Assembly (NCBI RefSeq): GCF_001411805.1
Contig: NZ_CP007213.1
Coordinates: 2,170,001-2,234,000, forward strand
DNA: 64,000 bases
Direction of reading: 5' to 3'
Source of the DNA: Burkholderia plantarii
Lineage (GTDB): Bacteria > Pseudomonadota > Gammaproteobacteria > Burkholderiales > Burkholderiaceae
Shown here piece by piece: positions 42,926 to 51,806 of this stretch (the first letter of the stretch is position 1; each line of letters begins with the position of its first letter). A model generated the notes under the pieces. The model worked only from the letters and a program-made list of their open reading frames with translations. It did not search any database and was not told the origin of the DNA. The position numbers and the translations under genes were made by a program.

Positions 42926-44251
42926 TCAGTGGGCGACCGGCACGTTGGCGAGCGCGCTGGCGCGCAGCGCGGCCTCGCGTGCCATGTGCTCGGCGCTGAA
43001 GCGCACGGCGATCGCGCAGAGCGAGGTGACCAGCACGAAGCCGCCGAGCAGCGTCAGCGTGGCCTGCACGTCGCCCACGCCCTTCATCAGGAAGCCGGCC
43101 GCGACGGCGCCCACGTTGCCGCCCGCGCCGACGATGCCGGCCACGCCGCCCAGCGCCTTGCGGTCGATGAACGGCACCAGCGCGTAGGTCGCGCCGCAGG
43201 CCATGTGCGTAAACAAGCCGAACGCGACCATCGCGACGATCGCCGCGCCGACCTGCCCGGCATGCGAAAACGCCAGCAGGCCGAGCCCTTCGCCCGCGAT
43301 CAGCACCGCCAACAGCATCGAGCGCACGCCGAGCCCGCGGCGCGCGGCGACGCGATCCGACAGCCAGCCGCCGAGCGCGCGCGCGAACAGCGCCAGCAGG
43401 CCGAAGATGCCGGCCGCGAGGCCCGCGTCCTTCAGCGACAGCTGGAAGTGATTCACGTAGTACAGCGAAGCGATGTTGTGGATGAACACTTCCACGCCGA
43501 AGCAGGCACCGTAAGTGATGGCCAGCATCCAGACGCGGTAGTTCCGGCATGCGACGAAGAAGCTCGCCCAGCCGCCCTTCTTGCCGCTTTCCACCGTCTC
43601 GCCGCGTGCGCGCAGCGTGATGAAATCGCCCTGCGGGCAGTCCTGCGTGTAGCGCCAGTAGAGCACCGCCATCACCAGCATCGCGATGCCGGGCACCACC
43701 AGCGCGACGCGCCAGGCCGAGGCGTCGCCGACGCCGAGCATCAGCACCACGGCCACCAGCATCGGCACCAGCGCCTGCGCGGCGCCGGCGCCCGCGTTGC
43801 CCCAGCCCGCCGTGGTGGCGTTCGCGGTGCCCACCACGTTCGGCGCGAACATCACCGAGGTGTGGTATTGCGTGATCACGAAGCTCGCGCCCACCGCGCC
43901 GATGCCGAGCCGGCACAGCAGGAAGCTCAGGTAGTCGTGGCTGAAGGCCACCGCGATCACCGGCAGCGCGCCCGCCACCAGCAGGCCGGCGTAGACGCGG
44001 CGCGGGCCGAAGCGGTCGCAGAGCGGGCCGACCACGAGCCGCACCAGGATGGTGGCCGCGACCGCCGCGATGTTGATGTCGGCCACCTGGCCGGCACTGA
44101 GGTGGAACTGCCTGGCGATCAGCGGCATCAGCGGCGCGCAGGCAAACCACGCGAAGAAGCAGACGAAGAACGCCATCCAGGTGAGATGGAACGCGCGCAT
44201 CGGCACGGTGCGCAGGCTGAACAGATCGATGCGGGTGGCTTTGTTCGACAT
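42926..44251 (-). CDS. narK: Nitrate/nitrite transporter (MFS, NarK family)
   Basis: This is a 12-helix major facilitator permease, 441 residues, importing nitrate for assimilation. NarK-family signatures are HLTWMAFFVCFFAWFACAPLM, VVGPLCDRFGPRRVYAGLLV and the two nitrate-signature Gly-rich helices (AGWGNAGAGAAQALVPML; GIVGAGGNVGAVAAGFLM), each of which contributes to the anion site. Terminal helices end in ALRASALANVPVAH. It is the first gene of the operon. Its leader (44252-44388) carries a hairpin, an attenuator and, upstream, a sigma-54 promoter, so expression should need NtrC-type activation and NasT. Confidence 0.94.
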   Translation of the reverse strand: MSNKATRIDLFSLRTVPMRAFHLTWMAFFVCFFAWFACAPLMPLIARQFHLSAGQVADINIAAVAATILVRLVVGPLCDRFGPRRVYAGLLVAGALPVIAVAFSHDYLSFLLCRLGIGAVGASFVITQYHTSVMFAPNVVGTANATTAGWGNAGAGAAQALVPMLVAVVLMLGVGDASAWRVALVVPGIAMLVMAVLYWRYTQDCPQGDFITLRARGETVESGKKGGWASFFVACRNYRVWMLAITYGACFGVEVFIHNIASLYYVNHFQLSLKDAGLAAGIFGLLALFARALGGWLSDRVAARRGLGVRSMLLAVLIAGEGLGLLAFSHAGQVGAAIVAMVAFGLFTHMACGATYALVPFIDRKALGGVAGIVGAGGNVGAVAAGFLMKGVGDVQATLTLLGGFVLVTSLCAIAVRFSAEHMAREAALRASALANVPVAH

Positions 44252-44260
44252 GAGGATCTA

Positions 44261-44318
44261 CCAAAACAAAACGGCGCCCTGAGAACCCGGTCGAAAGACC
44301 GGATGCACAGGACGCCGT
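44261..44318 (-). terminator. Attenuator in the narK leader
   Basis: On the minus strand ACGGCGTCCT (44318-44309) pairs with AGGGCGCCGT (44280-44271) in a 10-bp stem with one G-U pair. The loop holds a nested hairpin CCGGTC-TTTC-GACCGG. A TTTGTTTT tract follows immediately. The stop would fall about 10 bp before the narK ATG, so full-length mRNA needs antitermination, as in ANTAR-controlled nitrate operons. Confidence 0.75.
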
Positions 44319-44388
44319 TGCCCAGAAAGCCCGTTGCCGGGCCGCTCAGTATTCGGTGTTGCAAACGAATCGCCGTTGACTCGTTCGC
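44310..44388 (-). promoter_or_regulatory. ANTAR-type leader RNA hairpins (NasT target)
   Basis: Hairpin 1 (44388-44361, minus): GCGAACGAGTC and GATTCGTTTGC form an 11-bp stem (two G-U pairs) closing the hexaloop AACGGC, which fits the A1/G4 rule for ANTAR-bound loops. Hairpin 2 (44323-44310): GGGC-AACGGC-GTCC has the same hexaloop and uses the terminator's 5' arm, so it and the terminator exclude each other. The spacing between hairpins (about 37 nt, with a GCCCG-GCAA-CGGGC hairpin) is longer than usual. NasT is coded nearby. Confidence 0.65.
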
Positions 44389-44397
44389 CTAACGCTT

Positions 44398-44413
44398 TGC
44401 AAGCGCCGTGCCA
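44398..44413 (-). promoter_or_regulatory. Sigma-54 promoter of the nitrate assimilation operon
   Basis: On the minus strand TGGCACG-GCGC-TTGCA matches the -24/-12 sigma-54 consensus (TGGCACG-N4-TTGCA) exactly. The expected start, 12 nt downstream, falls near 44387, the first base of leader hairpin 1. This implies NtrC-dependent nitrogen control. Confidence 0.85.
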
Positions 44414-44934
44414 GACGGCGTGAAACGCCGCGTGGCGCGGGTTGGCGGCACATTCTCGTGATTCGACGTGGCGCGCGCGGCACCGCGAGGCGGCGCGCGA
44501 CGGCGCATCGTCGCCCAATTGTGGTGCGGCGCAGCACTACGCGCGTGCGGCGGCGGCGGTCACGAACGGGACGGAGCACGCCGACGCCCGGCTGGCCCGA
44601 AACAGGCGTGGTGCCGACCGCCATGACGAGAGCGGCGAACCCGGGCGCGCCGGCCCGAACCACGCGGCGCGCGCCGCCGCGTCGGCCCGGGTCCGGACAG
44701 GAGCACCGTGAAGCAAAGCTGGCGCGCTTATTGCGTGATACGCGATGCGTCGACAACGAAGTCGGCGCAGGCAATCCGATGCAGCAGCAAGACCCGACGA
44801 TTGATTCGGGCCGCGCCAGACGCGGCCCGCCCGGACAACGGCGTCCCGAACGCCCGGCCTCGCGGCCGGCGCGCGACGCCTTGCGGTTCCGGCGGCGCGC
44901 GCCGCGTCGTGCGCCACACTGGAACTGAACGAGA
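44414..44934. other. Divergent regulatory region, narK / cobA
   Basis: About 520 bp without a convincing gene, upstream of both divergent units. Activator sites for NtrC would be expected here. TGGTGC and AGCAC half-sites occur around 44532-44549, but in the wrong relative arrangement for a classical NtrC site. Confidence 0.5.
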
Positions 44935-45777
44935 ATGACGACCCCCACCGACCCGACCGGCAAGGTCACCCTGCTCGGCGCCGGCCCGGGCGCCGCCGAC
45001 CTGCTGACGCTGCGCGCCGCGAAGGTGCTGGCCAGCGCGGACGTCGTGCTGCTCGACGACCTCGTCGATCCGGCGATCGCCGCGCTCGCGCCGCAGGCGC
45101 GCATCGTGCGCGTCGGCAAGCGCGGCGGCTGCCGCTCCACCCCGCAGGCGTTCATCGAGAAGCTGATGTGCCGCCATGCCGCGCGCGGCCAGCACGTGGT
45201 GCGCGTCAAGGGCGGCGACGCGCTGCTGTTCGGCCGCGCCGGCGAGGAACTGGCCGCGCTGCACGCGGCCGGCGTGCCGGTGACGATCGTCAGCGGGATC
45301 TCGTCCGGCTTCGCGGCCGCGGCCGAGCTGGGCGTCTCGCTCACGCACCGCCGCCACTGCCAGGGCGTCACGTTCGTCACCGCGCACCAGCAGGATCATG
45401 GCGAGCCCGACTGGGCCGCGCTCGGCGCGGCCGGCACGACGCTCGTCGTCTACATGGGCATGAGCCGCATCGAGCGCGTGGCCGCCGGCCTGCTCGCGGC
45501 GCTCGACGCGGCCACGCCGGCCGCCGTGGTGCAATGGGCCGGCACGCCGCGCGCGCGGCGCTGGACCGGCACGCTCGCCGCGCTGGCCCGCGAGCCCGCC
45601 GCGGCCGGTCTCGGCAGCCCGGCCGTGATCCTGGTCGGCCCGGCGATCGGCGAGGCGCTCGCGATGCTGCCGCCCGTGCCCCTCGGAGCCGCCGCGACCC
45701 CGGCCGACGCCGACGCTGGCTGCACGCCGGCAGCCGTCGCCATGCCGGATCGGGAGCGCCTGTCCAATGTCGCGTAA
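44935..45777 (+). CDS. cobA: Uroporphyrinogen-III C-methyltransferase (SUMT)
   Basis: This S-adenosylmethionine-dependent enzyme methylates uroporphyrinogen III at C2 and C7 to precorrin-2, the first step to siroheme, the NirB cofactor. It has 280 residues. SUMT motifs are VTLLGAGPGAADLLTLRAAKVL (AdoMet GxGPG loop), VLLDDLV, VVRVKGGDALLFGRAGEE and VSGISSGFAAAAELGVSLTHR. There is no CysG-type N-terminal dehydrogenase domain, so oxidation and iron insertion are done elsewhere. It lies divergent from the nitrate operon and heads cobA-nasT-nasS; its C-terminal 30 residues are a variable tail. Confidence 0.93.
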   Translation: MTTPTDPTGKVTLLGAGPGAADLLTLRAAKVLASADVVLLDDLVDPAIAALAPQARIVRVGKRGGCRSTPQAFIEKLMCRHAARGQHVVRVKGGDALLFGRAGEELAALHAAGVPVTIVSGISSGFAAAAELGVSLTHRRHCQGVTFVTAHQQDHGEPDWAALGAAGTTLVVYMGMSRIERVAAGLLAALDAATPAAVVQWAGTPRARRWTGTLAALAREPAAAGLGSPAVILVGPAIGEALAMLPPVPLGAAATPADADAGCTPAAVAMPDRERLSNVA

Positions 45778-45918
45778 GCGTCACGCCGCCCTCGCCTCGT
45801 CCGCGTCCGCCATCGCCCGGGCGCGTGCCGGCCGCCGCGTCGCGGCATGCACCGCCTGCCCGCCGTGCGCCCGGCCCGCCGCGCGCGCCTCGTCATCGCC
45901 TTCCGCCCCGCTCGCCTC

Positions 45919-46527
45919 ATGGGACTGACCGAACCCGCCCGCCCGCTGCGCGTGCTGCTCGTCACCGATACCGACAAGCCGATCGGCGAGCTGCGCGACA
46001 CGCTCGCGCGGCTGCGCTACGAAATGCTCGACGAAGTGGCCACGCCGGCGCGCCTGCCGGCCGTGGTCGAGAAGGAGCGCCCCGACGTGGTGATCATCGA
46101 TACCGAATCGCCGTCGCGCGACACGCTCGAACAGCTCGCGGTGATGCATGCGCGCGCACCGCGCCCGGTGCTGATGTTCAGCCCCGACGCGGACCAGCAG
46201 CTGATCCGCGCCGCGGTGGGCGCCGGCGTCAGTGCCTATCTCGTCGAGGGTCTTTCCGCCGAGCGGCTCGCGCCGATCCTGGAGGTCGCGCTGGCGCGCT
46301 TCTCGCACGACGAGGCGCTGCGCCAGCGGCTCGCCGAGGTGGAGAGCGAGCTGGCCGACCGCAAGCTGATCGACCGCGCGAAACGGCTGCTGATGGATGC
46401 GCGCCGGCTGTCCGAGCAGGATGCCTACGCGGCGCTGCGGCGCCGCGCGATGAACCAGGGCATCCGGATCGTCGAAGCCGCGCGGCAGATCCTTACCGCG
46501 TCCCGAATTCCCGATGGTGAAGCATGA
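45919..46527 (+). CDS. nasT: ANTAR-domain response regulator NasT
   Basis: This RNA-binding antiterminator for the nitrate operon has 202 residues: an N-terminal receiver-like domain (RVLLVTDTDKPIGEL, VVIIDTESPSRDTLEQL) and a C-terminal ANTAR domain (about 140-198: LADRKLIDRAKRLLMDARRLSE, QDAYAALRRRAMNQG). In NasS/NasT systems NasT is held inactive by NasS until nitrate or nitrite binds NasS; free NasT then binds the leader hairpins. ATG 45919 is chosen because the receiver begins 9 residues later; ATG 45847 is possible but the extra residues are Arg/Ala-rich. It overlaps nasS by ATGA. Confidence 0.92.
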   Translation: MGLTEPARPLRVLLVTDTDKPIGELRDTLARLRYEMLDEVATPARLPAVVEKERPDVVIIDTESPSRDTLEQLAVMHARAPRPVLMFSPDADQQLIRAAVGAGVSAYLVEGLSAERLAPILEVALARFSHDEALRQRLAEVESELADRKLIDRAKRLLMDARRLSEQDAYAALRRRAMNQGIRIVEAARQILTASRIPDGEA

Positions 46528-47573
46528 ACAATCCGACCTTCCCGCCGCCCGAACGCCGCGAACTGCGGCTCGGCTTCGTCGCGCTCAGCGACGCCGCGCC
46601 GCTCGTCGTCGCGCAGCGCCTGCAGCTGGGTGAGCGGCACGGCCTCGCGCTCACGCTCGAGCGGCAGCCGTCGTGGGCCAGCATCCGCGACAAGCTGCTG
46701 ACCGGCGAGATCGACGCCGCGCATGCGCTGTACGGGCTCGTCTACGGCGTGCAGCTCGGCATCGGCGGCCCGCGCGCCGATCTCGCCGTGCTGTCGGTGC
46801 TGAACCGCAACGGCCAGGCGATCACGTTCTCGAACCGGCTCGCCGACGCGTGGCAGGCCGGCGGCGATCTGCGCGCCGCGCTCGCCACGCTCGGGCGCAA
46901 GCCGGTGTTCGCGCAGACCTTCCCGACCGGCACCCACGCCATGTGGCTCTACGCGTGGCTGGCCGCGCACGGCGTCGATCCGCTGCGCGAGGTGCGCAGC
47001 ATCGTGATCCCGCCGCCGGGCATGGCCGACGCGCTGGCCTGCGGCGAGCTGGACGGCTTCTGCGTCGGCGAGCCGTGGAACGCGGTGGCCGAGGCGCAGG
47101 GCGCGGGGCGCACCGTCGCCGCCACCAGCGAGGTCTGGCACGACCACCCGGAAAAGGCGCTGGCCTGCCGGCGCGAGTTCGCGGCGCTCTATCCGAACAC
47201 GGCGCGCGCGCTGATCCGCACGCTGCTCGACGCCTGCGCGTGGCTCGACCGGCCCGCCAACCGCGCGCGCGCGGCCGGCTGGCTCGCCGCGCCCGAGGCG
47301 CTCGACGTGCCGGTCGAGCGGATCCTGCCGCGGCTCGCGGGCGACTACGGCAGCGGGCCGTTCGCGCGGCCGCCGGCACCCGTGCGCTTCCACGACGGCG
47401 GCGAGGTGAACCGGCCGCGCGCCGCCGACGGCCGCTGGTTCATCGACCAGTACCGGCGCTGGGGCATGCTGACGGGCGAGCACGACGACGCGGCGATCGC
47501 GGCGGCCGTCACGCAGGGCGCGCTGTATGACGAGGCGGTGGCCGGTTACGAGGCGGCTGGCGGCGTGGCTTGA
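46524..47573 (+). CDS. nasS: Nitrate-sensing NrtA-like binding protein NasS
   Basis: This cytoplasmic relative of the nitrate/bicarbonate ABC binding proteins NrtA/CmpA has 349 residues and lacks a signal peptide. Motifs are RLGFVALSDAAPLVVAQRLQL, GEIDAAHALYGLVYGVQLGIGG, FPTGTHAMWLYAWLAAHGVDP and ELDGFCVGEPWNA. Without a signal sequence and with a 4-bp overlap with nasT, it fits the sensor NasS rather than a transport component. It is expected to bind nitrate or nitrite and then release NasT. Confidence 0.9.
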   Translation: MNNPTFPPPERRELRLGFVALSDAAPLVVAQRLQLGERHGLALTLERQPSWASIRDKLLTGEIDAAHALYGLVYGVQLGIGGPRADLAVLSVLNRNGQAITFSNRLADAWQAGGDLRAALATLGRKPVFAQTFPTGTHAMWLYAWLAAHGVDPLREVRSIVIPPPGMADALACGELDGFCVGEPWNAVAEAQGAGRTVAATSEVWHDHPEKALACRREFAALYPNTARALIRTLLDACAWLDRPANRARAAGWLAAPEALDVPVERILPRLAGDYGSGPFARPPAPVRFHDGGEVNRPRAADGRWFIDQYRRWGMLTGEHDDAAIAAAVTQGALYDEAVAGYEAAGGVA

Positions 47574-47640
47574 GGTTGGGGCCACGCCGCCGCGGCGCCA
47601 CCCCGCGATCGCGCCCGCCGCCCTCGTATAAGCTACGCCG

Positions 47641-48600
47641 ATGGATATCCGTCAGCTCAAGTACTTCGTCGCGATCGTCGATTGCGGCAGCCTGTCGAAG
47701 GCCGCCGAGCGGCTGTGCGTGGCCCAGCCCTCGCTGAGCCAGCAGGTGGCGGGCCTCGAAACCGAACTGAGGGCGCGATTGCTGCTGCGCAGCCACCAGG
47801 GCGTCAAGCCCACCGAGGCCGGCCGCGCGCTCTACCTGCGTGCCCGCGACGTGCTGCGCCAGGTCGCGCAGATCCCGCTCGCCGTGCAGGTGGGCGGTGC
47901 CGAGGCCGGCGAGGTGGCGATCGGCCTGCCCACCAGCGTCGCCGTGGTGTTCGCGATGCCGCTCTATCGCCACGTCCGGCGGCACTTTCCCGGCATCCGC
48001 CTGCATATCGTCGAGGGCATGAGCGGCCATCTCGCCGAGCTGATGGCCAACGGCCGCCTCGACATGGCGATCCTGTTCCGCGAGGCCGAGACGCGCGGCG
48101 TCTCGGTGCGGCCGCTGTTCGAGGAGAACCTGTACGCGTTCGGCGAGATCGCCGGGATCCGCGCCGGCGAGCCCGTGCCGCTGCGCCGCCTGGCCGGCAT
48201 CCCGCTGGTGCTGCCGAGCAACGCCAACGGCCTGCGCACGCTGATCGAACGCGCCTTCGCGCGCGAAGGCGTCGAGCCCGACGTGGTGGCCGACGTCGAT
48301 TCGCTGCCCACCATGCTGGCCATCGCGCGCGAGCGCGACGCCGTCACGATCGTCTCGTCCGACGCGTTCGCGGACCCGGCCGACCAGCCGCTCGTGCATC
48401 GCATCGTCGAGCCCGGCATCTCGCGCGCCGTGGCGCTCTGCGTGCCGACCGCGCTGCCCGCCAGCGCGGCCTCGCTGGCGATCCAGGCGCTGGTCGCGCG
48501 GCTGGTGGGCGAGCTGGTCGACAGCGGCGTCTGGACCGGCGTGCTCGATCCGGAGAGCGGCCCGGAGAGCGACCCGAAAAGCGGCCTGGCGGGCCGCTGA
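47641..48600 (+). CDS. LysR-type transcriptional regulator
   Basis: This 319-residue regulator has the LysR N-terminal winged helix (MDIRQLKYFVAIVDCGSLSKAAERLCVAQPSLSQQV...) and a C-terminal effector-binding domain from about residue 90 (EVAIGLPTSVAVVFAMPLYRHV, GRLDMAILF). The last 20 residues contain a short charged repeat (PESGPESDPKSG). It lies upstream of the permease/CoA-transferase/lyase genes on the same strand, 118 bp away, with a T-N11-A palindrome in between. It probably controls that operon; the inducer would be the transported acid. NAC- or Cbl-like function is less likely. Confidence 0.9.
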   Translation: MDIRQLKYFVAIVDCGSLSKAAERLCVAQPSLSQQVAGLETELRARLLLRSHQGVKPTEAGRALYLRARDVLRQVAQIPLAVQVGGAEAGEVAIGLPTSVAVVFAMPLYRHVRRHFPGIRLHIVEGMSGHLAELMANGRLDMAILFREAETRGVSVRPLFEENLYAFGEIAGIRAGEPVPLRRLAGIPLVLPSNANGLRTLIERAFAREGVEPDVVADVDSLPTMLAIARERDAVTIVSSDAFADPADQPLVHRIVEPGISRAVALCVPTALPASAASLAIQALVARLVGELVDSGVWTGVLDPESGPESDPKSGLAGR

Positions 48601-48602
48601 TC

Positions 48603-48617
48603 ATAGGCGTGGCCTAT
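48603..48617. promoter_or_regulatory. LysR-type operator candidate
   Basis: ATAGGC-GTG-GCCTAT is a perfect 6-bp dyad with the T-N11-A spacing used by LysR proteins. It starts three bases after the LysR stop and is 102 bp before the permease start. Confidence 0.6.
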
Positions 48618-48718
48618 ACCCGGTAGCCTCAATCGGTATTTCCCGGGCGCCGGGGCCGGCGGTTAGATTGTCTCCATCGACACGATAAAAATGCCCGTGA
48701 GGCATGCGAAGGAGACAC

Positions 48719-50506
48719 ATGTATACCCAGGTTTTCGACCCGGTCGCGCATTCGATCGCGGCCTCGGCCGCGTTCGCGGCGCTCCCCCTGCTGACCCTGT
48801 TCGTGCTGCTCGGCGTGCTGCGCCTGGCGGCGCGCCGGGCCGCGCTCGCCGCGCTGGCGGTGGCGCTGGCGGTGGCCGTGCTGGTCTACGGCATGCCCGC
48901 CGGCCAGGCGCTAGCCGGCGCGCTCGAAGGCGCGGCGATCGGCTTCTTCCCGATCATCTGGATCGGCATCAACGCGATCTGGCTGTTCAAGCTCACCCAG
49001 GAAAGCGGCCACGCCAACGTGCTGCGCCGCGCGCTGGCCGGCGTCAGCACCGACCAGCGCGTGCAGGCGATCCTGATCGCGTTCTGCTTCGGCGCGCTGC
49101 TCGAGGCGCTGGCGGGCGGCGGCGCGCCGGTGGCGATCTGCGCCGTGCTGCTGATCTCGCTCGGCGTCGATCCGCTCAAGTCCGCCGCCATCTGCCTGCT
49201 GGCCGACACCAGCCCGGTGGCGTTCGGCGCGCTCGGCCTGCCGATCACGGTGCTGGCGAAGATCACGCGGCTGCCGGTCCACGAGATCAGCGTGATGGTG
49301 GGCCGCCAGGCGCCGCTGCTCTCGCTGCTGATCCCGCTGATGCTGGTGTTCATTCACGACGGCCGGCGCGGCGTGCGCGAGATGTGGCCGCTCGCGGCCG
49401 TGGCGGGCGCGTCGTTCGCGTTCGCGCAGTGCGCCGGCTCGATGCTGCTGCCGGTCGAGCTGGTGGACATCGTCGCCGCGCTCGGCTGCGCCGGCGCCTC
49501 GATCCTGTTCCTGCGCGTGTGGTCGCCGGCGTTCCCGCGCGCCGACCTGAGCGCGCCCGACGCCGCTGAAGCCACCGCGGCGCGCCGCGCCCGGGCCGGC
49601 GCGCCCGGTGCCCACGCCGCTCCGGCCCACGCCAGCGCGGCCCCGCACGGCGCCGCGCTGGCCATGCCGATGACGGGCGGCGGGTTCACACGCCACGCCG
49701 ATGCCGACGCCGGCCGCGCCAGCCGGGTCGAAGCCATGCCCTCGGCATCCGGCGCGCCGCGCGATCCGGCCGCCGAGGTGCTGCGCGCGCTGGCGCCCTA
49801 TGCCGTGGTGATCCTGGTGGTCGCGGCCACCCAGGTCGGCGTCGTGGCGCACGCGATGGGCCTCGTCACCTCGTCGTTCGCGTGGCCCGGCCTGCACGTG
49901 GTCGATCCGGCCGGCGCGCCGGTCGCGGCCGTCAACGCGCGGTTCGAATGGCTGCTGTCCGCCGGCTCGATCGTGCTGATCGCGGGCGCGCTGTCGGTGC
50001 CGCTGCTGCGGCTCGACGCGCGCGTGGCCGCGCGCAGCTACCTGCGCAACCTGCACGAACTGCGCTGGGCCGTGTTCACCGTCTGCTGCGTGGTGGGCGT
50101 GGCCTACGTCATGAACCTCTCGGGCCAGATCGTCACGCTCGGCATCTGGGCGGCCAGGGCCGGCCCCGCGTTCGCGCCGGTCTCGCCGGTCCTCGGCTGG
50201 TTCGCCACCGCGCTGACCGGCTCGGACACCTCGGCCAACGCGCTGTTCGGCATGCTGCAGCTGACCACCGCGCACCACACCGGCCTGCCGGCCATCCTGC
50301 TGGCCGCCGCCAACACCGCCGGCGGCGTGGTGGGCAAGGCGATCTCGCCGCAGAACCTCGCGGTGGGCGCCGTGGCGGTCGGCATGATCGGCCGCGAGGG
50401 GCAGCTGTTCCGCCGCGTGGCCGGCTGGACGCTCTTGATGATCGCCGCGCTGAGCCTGCTGGTCTGGGCGCAGTCCACGCCGCTGCTCGGCTGGATGCTG
50501 CCCTGA
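48719..50506 (+). CDS. L-lactate permease family transporter (LctP/LldP)
   Basis: This inner-membrane proton symporter for lactate, glycolate or related 2-hydroxy acids has 595 residues with about 12-14 helices. LctP signatures are EGAAIGFFPIIWIGINAIWLFKL, FCFGALLEALAGGGAPVAIC, LADTSPVAFGALGLPITVLA and SDTSANALFGMLQ plus KAISPQNLAVGA near the C-terminus. A Gly/Ala/His-rich cytoplasmic insertion (about 285-350) separates the halves. ATG 48719 has GGAG upstream; ATG 48704 is in frame. Its neighbours, a CoA-transferase and a CitE-like lyase, make a branched hydroxy acid such as citramalate or malate a reasonable substrate. Confidence 0.88.
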   Translation: MYTQVFDPVAHSIAASAAFAALPLLTLFVLLGVLRLAARRAALAALAVALAVAVLVYGMPAGQALAGALEGAAIGFFPIIWIGINAIWLFKLTQESGHANVLRRALAGVSTDQRVQAILIAFCFGALLEALAGGGAPVAICAVLLISLGVDPLKSAAICLLADTSPVAFGALGLPITVLAKITRLPVHEISVMVGRQAPLLSLLIPLMLVFIHDGRRGVREMWPLAAVAGASFAFAQCAGSMLLPVELVDIVAALGCAGASILFLRVWSPAFPRADLSAPDAAEATAARRARAGAPGAHAAPAHASAAPHGAALAMPMTGGGFTRHADADAGRASRVEAMPSASGAPRDPAAEVLRALAPYAVVILVVAATQVGVVAHAMGLVTSSFAWPGLHVVDPAGAPVAAVNARFEWLLSAGSIVLIAGALSVPLLRLDARVAARSYLRNLHELRWAVFTVCCVVGVAYVMNLSGQIVTLGIWAARAGPAFAPVSPVLGWFATALTGSDTSANALFGMLQLTTAHHTGLPAILLAAANTAGGVVGKAISPQNLAVGAVAVGMIGREGQLFRRVAGWTLLMIAALSLLVWAQSTPLLGWMLP

Positions 50507-50555
50507 GCGGCCCGCTCGCGCCCCCGTTGACTTTCAGGCAAGGACCTACCGCTTC

Positions 50556-51806
50556 ATGAACCTGCACGACACGCCGCTTCCGCTGGCCGACATCACCGTG
50601 GTCTCGATCGAACAGGCGATCGCCGCGCCGCTCGCGAGCCGCCATCTCGCCGACTGGGGCGCGCGCGTGATCAAGATCGAGCGGCCCGGCGCCGGCGATT
50701 TCGCGCGCGGCTACGACACCGCGATGGACGGGCTGTCGAGCCAGTTCGTCTGGACCAACCGCTCGAAGGAAAGCCTCGCGCTCGACATCAAGGACGAGGC
50801 GGGCCACGCCACGCTCGAGGCGCTGCTCGAACACGCCGACGTGTTCATCCAGAACCTCGCGCCAGGCGCGGCGCAGCGCCAGGGGCTCGACGCGACATCG
50901 CTGGTGGCGCGGTTCCCGCGCCTCGTGGCCTGCGACATCTCCGGCTACGGCAGCGGCGGCCCCTACAGCGACAAGAAGGCCTACGACCTGCTGGTGCAGT
51001 GCGAGAGCGGCTTCCTGTCGATCAACGGCACGCCCGAGACGCCCGCCAAATGCGGCCTCGCGATCGCCGACATCGCCACCGGCATGTATGCGCTGAACGG
51101 CATCCTGATGGGTCTGCACCAGCGCGCGCGCACCGGGCGCGGCATGGCCTTCGAGGTCTCGCTGTTCGACGCGATGACCGAATGGATGAGCTATCCCGCC
51201 TACTACACGCGCGGGCGCGGCGTGCCGGTGCCGCGCAGCGGCGCGCGCCACGCGACCATCGCGCCCTACGGGCCGTTCGCCGCCGGCGACGGCCAGACGG
51301 TGTTCTTCGGTATCCAGAACGAGCGCGAATGGCGCGGCTTCTGCGCGGTGGTGCTCGACGACGCCGGCCTCGCCGACGATCCGCGCTATGCCACCAACTC
51401 GCTGCGCCTCGAGCATCGCGACGCGCTGGAGCGCACCATCACCGAACGCTTCGCGGCCTGGAGCAGCGACGAGGTGCTGGCGCGGCTCGACCGCGCGGCC
51501 ATCGCGAACGGCAAGATGAACGACGTGAACGCGCTGCTCGCGCATCCGCAGATCGTCGAGCGCCACCGCTATCGCAGCGTGCAGACCGAGCGCGGGCCGC
51601 AGGACATGTTCCTGCCCGCCGTCAGCATCGCCGGCCTGGCGCCCGTGATGGGGCCGGTGCCGGCCGTGGGCCAGCACACCGAGGCGATTCTCGCGGAGCT
51701 AGCCGGCCGGCGCGCCCAGGCCGGAACCGGCGCTGGGGCCGGGGTTCAGGCCGAAACTCAAGGCGAAACCGAACGTGAAGTCGACCAACCAAGGAGCGAG
51801 GCATGA
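50556..51806 (+). CDS. CaiB/BaiF-type (class III) CoA-transferase
   Basis: This enzyme activates a carboxylic acid by transferring CoA from a donor such as succinyl-CoA. It has 416 residues. Family motifs are VVSIEQAIAAPLASRHLADWGARVIKIERPG, GDFARGYD, QNLAPGAAQRQGLD and the catalytic Asp172 in IADIATGMYALNGIL, equivalent to Asp169 of formyl-CoA transferase. The last 30 residues are a Gln/Thr/Glu-rich tail. It starts 49 bp after the permease gene and overlaps the lyase gene by ATGA. The acceptor acid is unknown; the neighbour suggests malate- or citramalate-type acids. Confidence 0.9.
   Translation: MNLHDTPLPLADITVVSIEQAIAAPLASRHLADWGARVIKIERPGAGDFARGYDTAMDGLSSQFVWTNRSKESLALDIKDEAGHATLEALLEHADVFIQNLAPGAAQRQGLDATSLVARFPRLVACDISGYGSGGPYSDKKAYDLLVQCESGFLSINGTPETPAKCGLAIADIATGMYALNGILMGLHQRARTGRGMAFEVSLFDAMTEWMSYPAYYTRGRGVPVPRSGARHATIAPYGPFAAGDGQTVFFGIQNEREWRGFCAVVLDDAGLADDPRYATNSLRLEHRDALERTITERFAAWSSDEVLARLDRAAIANGKMNDVNALLAHPQIVERHRYRSVQTERGPQDMFLPAVSIAGLAPVMGPVPAVGQHTEAILAELAGRRAQAGTGAGAGVQAETQGETEREVDQPRSEA

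Noticed and set aside
37688..44392. Plus-strand open frame of about 2234 codons opposite the nitrate operon
   Set aside because: It runs antisense to nasA, nirD, nirB and narK, which have clear motifs; the translation is Arg/His/Ala-rich without domains. It is an effect of very high GC.
44532..44549. Possible NtrC site (TGGTGC, AGCAC half-sites)
   Set aside because: Half-sites point the wrong way (GTGC then GCAC) compared with GCAC-N-GTGC; not claimed.
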